Assembly (NCBI RefSeq): GCF_023195515.1
Contig: NZ_JALPKR020000002.1
Coordinates: 2,705,001 to 2,769,000 of the forward strand
Source of the DNA: Variovorax sp. S12S4
Lineage (GTDB): Bacteria > Pseudomonadota > Gammaproteobacteria > Burkholderiales > Burkholderiaceae_C
Length of the DNA stretch: 64,000 nucleotides
Direction of reading: 5' to 3'
Part shown: piece by piece, positions 62,086-64,000 of the stretch
Position numbering within the stretch: the stretch's first letter is position 1
Layout of the letters: every line of letters starts with the position of its first letter
Position numbers and translations under genes: made by a program
Notes under the pieces: model-generated
Database searches by the model: none
What the model was told of the DNA's origin: nothing
Seen by the model: only the letters and a program-made list of their open reading frames with translations

Positions 62086-63673
62086 TTCCCCCAAGGGCGC
62101 TGGCGCTTCGCCGCCCAGCGCCTTTGCGCCGCTGCGCCAGCCGGTGTTCGCGGTGCTGTGGGCGGCCACCGTGCTCGGCAACATCGGCAGCTTCATGCGC
62201 GACGTGGCGAGTTCGTGGCTGGTGACCGATCTCTCGGCCAACCCGACCGCGGTGGCGCTGATCCAGACCGCGGCCACGCTGCCGATCTTTCTGCTGGCGA
62301 TTCCGGCGGGCGTGCTCTCCGACATCCTCGACCGGCGGCGCTTCCTGATCTTCGTGCAGCTGGTGCTCGCGGCCGTGAGCGGCACGCTGCTGGTGCTCTC
62401 CCACACCGGCACGCTCACCGTCGAATACCTGATCGCGCTGACTTTCGTCGGCGGCATCGGCGCGGCGCTCATGGGGCCGACCTGGCAATCGATCGTGCCC
62501 GAGCTGGTGCCCCGCAGCGACCTGAAGAGCGCGGTCGCGTTGAACTCGCTCGGCATCAACATCGCGCGCTCCATCGGCCCGGCGGCAGGCGGGCTCATTC
62601 TCGCGAGCTTCGGCGCCGCCGTGACCTACGGCCTGGACGTGCTGAGCTATGTGTTCGTCATTGCGGCGCTCATCTGGTGGAAGCGCCCCGCAGCCGTCGA
62701 CACCGGGCTGTCCGAAAACTTCTTCGGCGCTTTCCGCGCCGGCATCCGCTACACGCGAGCGAGCAAAGAGCTGCATGTGGTGCTGTTGCGCGCGGCGGTG
62801 TTCTTTGTGTTCGCAAGCTCTGTGTGGGCGCTGCTGCCGCTCGTGGCGCGCCAGATGCTCGGCGGCACGGCGGGCTTCTATGGTGTGTTGCTCGGCGCCG
62901 TGGGCGCGGGCGCCATCGGCGGGGCGCTGCTGATGCCACGGCTGCGCGCGCGGCTCGATGCCGACGGCATGCTGCTGCTGGCTTCGCTGCTCAGCGCTGC
63001 CGTAATGGGCGGGCTGGTCTTTGCACCCCCGCAATGGCTCGCGGTGGTGCTGTTGTTGCTGCTGGGGCTGGGCTGGATCATCGCGCTCACCACGCTCAAC
63101 GGCGTGGCGCAGTCCATCTTGCCCAACTGGGTGCGCGGCCGTGGGCTGGCGGTGTACCTCACGGTGTTCAACGGCGCAATGGCGGCCGGCAGCCTGGGCT
63201 GGGGCCTCGTCGCGCAGCAGATCGGCGTGCCTTACACGCTGGTGGCGGGCGCCGTGGGCCTGGTGGTTGCGGGCCTCATCTTCCACCGGGTGCGCCTGCC
63301 CACCGGCGAAGCCGACCTGCAAGCCTCGAACCACTGGCCCGAGCCGCTTTTGGCCGAACCCGTGGCGCATGACCGCGGGCCGGTGATGGTGCAGGTCGAG
63401 TACCGCATTCGCAAGGAAGACCGGCCTGCGTTCATGGAAGCGATGAAGCGCCTGTCGCTCGAACGCCGCCGCGACGGCGCCTATGCATGGGGCGTGACCG
63501 AGCACACCGGCGACGCGGAGCGCGTGATGGAGTGGTTTCTCGTCGAGTCCTGGGCCGAGCACCTGCGCCAGCACCAGCGCGTGTCGCATGCCGACGCCGA
63601 CCTGCAGAACGAAGCGGTGCGCTTTCACATCGGACCCGGAAAGCCCGAGGTGCACCACTTTCTTTCCCTCTGA
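62078..63673 (+). CDS. MFS_3-family exporter with C-terminal ABM-like domain
   Basis: A 531-residue transporter. Twelve membrane spans occupy residues about 20-410, starting FAVLWAATVLGNIGSFMRDV, with LAIPAGVLSDILDRRRFLIF as the motif A region. A soluble tail of about 110 residues (VMVQVEYRIRKEDRPAFMEAM, then VMEWFLVESWAEHLRQHQRV) resembles antibiotic-biosynthesis-monooxygenase domains, as in the MFS_3 group related to enterobactin exporter EntS. Likely exports a small product of the cluster. It overlaps the DoxX gene. Confidence 0.92.
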   Translation: MTDSPKGAGASPPSAFAPLRQPVFAVLWAATVLGNIGSFMRDVASSWLVTDLSANPTAVALIQTAATLPIFLLAIPAGVLSDILDRRRFLIFVQLVLAAVSGTLLVLSHTGTLTVEYLIALTFVGGIGAALMGPTWQSIVPELVPRSDLKSAVALNSLGINIARSIGPAAGGLILASFGAAVTYGLDVLSYVFVIAALIWWKRPAAVDTGLSENFFGAFRAGIRYTRASKELHVVLLRAAVFFVFASSVWALLPLVARQMLGGTAGFYGVLLGAVGAGAIGGALLMPRLRARLDADGMLLLASLLSAAVMGGLVFAPPQWLAVVLLLLLGLGWIIALTTLNGVAQSILPNWVRGRGLAVYLTVFNGAMAAGSLGWGLVAQQIGVPYTLVAGAVGLVVAGLIFHRVRLPTGEADLQASNHWPEPLLAEPVAHDRGPVMVQVEYRIRKEDRPAFMEAMKRLSLERRRDGAYAWGVTEHTGDAERVMEWFLVESWAEHLRQHQRVSHADADLQNEAVRFHIGPGKPEVHHFLSL

Positions 63674-63700
63674 TTTTTCGATGTCGGCTTTCTTTTTCTT

Positions 63701-63721
63701 TTCTCCTTTCTCCTTTCTCCT
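63701..63721 (+). repeat. Short tandem repeat (TTCTCCT)x3
   Basis: Three exact 7-bp units TTCTCCT follow one another within a pyrimidine-only tract (about 63690-63727) between the MFS stop and the hydrolase start. The purine-rich complement may interfere with transcription; length changes could alter expression of the next gene, which is inference. Confidence 0.7.
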
Positions 63722-63751
63722 TTCCCTCAACTCCACTACCACTGAAAAACC

Positions 63752-64000
63752 ATGACCACACTGACATTGCGCGACGGCACCGAGCTCTACTACAAGGACT
63801 GGGGCACGGGCCAGCCCATCCTCTTCAGCCACGGCTGGCCGCTCAGCGCCGACATGTGGGACGCGCAGATGCTGTTCTTCGCGGAACGCGGCTACCGCGT
63901 CATCGCGTTCGACCGCCGGGGTTTCGGCCGCTCGAGCCAACCCTGGACCGGCTATGACTACGACACCTTTGCCGACGACATCGCCGAGCTGATCGAAAAG
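63752..64000 (+). CDS. Alpha/beta hydrolase, N-terminal part (chloroperoxidase-like)
   Basis: Only the first 83 codons lie in the window. It begins [20 protein letters not shown], followed by the oxyanion-hole motif [13 protein letters not shown] and [20 protein letters not shown], typical of cofactor-free haloperoxidase/esterase-type hydrolases. The nucleophile Ser elbow lies beyond the window end. It is the last gene seen of the LysR/pirin cluster and in the same direction as the rest. Confidence 0.9.
   Translation, partial: MTTLTLRDGTELYYKDWGTGQPILFSHGWPLSADMWDAQMLFFAERGYRVIAFDRRGFGRSSQPWTGYDYDTFADDIAELIEK

Noticed and set aside
1..64000. tRNA, rRNA, CRISPR, transposase or phage genes
   Set aside because: Gaps were scanned by eye for cloverleaf-like sequence, regular spaced repeats and transposase motifs; nothing convincing was found.

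Overview
The window is GC-rich DNA (by eye about two thirds G+C) with dense genes and short intergenic gaps. It is most likely chromosome of a Burkholderiales bacterium of the Comamonadaceae, probably Variovorax or a close relative. That placement is inference, resting on the protein families (Bug-type receptors, DUF2917, DUF6279, DUF4136, many LysR regulators), the gene neighbourhoods and the intergenic repeats. No rRNA, tRNA, transposase, phage gene or CRISPR array was seen.

Layout. 1-9.3 kb: a truncated sensor kinase, miaB, an RND efflux adaptor and pump, a histidine phosphatase, a DUF4136 lipoprotein, ttcA and folB. 9.4-11.3 kb: a FolM-like reductase diverging from a MidA-type methyltransferase gene broken by two frameshifts. 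11.3-12.9 kb: a roughly 570-bp inverted-repeat element, an AT-rich islet with a small lipoprotein, and the decayed remains of a TauD-like gene. 12.9-16.7 kb: an intact TauD-family dioxygenase with an ABC importer, probably for organosulfonates. 16.7-21.2 kb: DUF5329, a histidinol-phosphatase-like enzyme, DUF2905, a ROK sugar kinase, a MocR regulator and a small protein. 21.2-26.7 kb: cca, then otsB, a GH15 enzyme and otsA, the last three joined by ATGA overlaps. 26.8-34.4 kb: OmpW, GST, MgtC, lytic transglycosylase, a 5-formyl-THF cyclo-ligase-like protein, LysR with DUF2917, and a BLUF protein diverging from a Crp/Fnr regulator. 34.5-39.3 kb: a lipoprotein, glmU, an Lrp regulator and glmS (amino-sugar precursors for the cell envelope).

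39.3-46.0 kb is a co-directional catabolic cluster: LysR, two Bug receptors, RraA-like aldolase, D-2-hydroxyacid dehydrogenase, LigI/GLI-like lactone hydrolase and SMP-30 lactonase. It suggests uptake and breakdown of a carboxylated lactone or sugar acid. 46.0-53.8 kb looks acquired: small enzymes and transporters in mixed orientation (DMT, MFS, PyrF-like, GFA, VOC, DHFR-like, GNAT), with six copies of a short repeat all pointing the same way. 53.9-56.9 kb holds a DISM-type sensor kinase followed by an AraC regulator rather than a response regulator. 56.9-64 kb is a LysR-controlled cluster of pirin, isochorismatase-like hydrolase, XapX protein, YtcJ-type amidohydrolase with a Cys/His-rich tail, DoxX, MFS_3 exporter and an alpha/beta hydrolase that runs off the end. 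It is the best candidate for an undescribed pathway.

Five conserved genes (midA, glmS, a LigI-like hydrolase, an MFS gene and a pyrF paralogue) are each broken by single-unit losses in homopolymer or CG-dinucleotide runs. Each is restored in full by adding back the missing unit. Because glmS is normally essential, sequencing or assembly error is the simplest explanation, and the breaks should be checked before any of these is called a true pseudogene.
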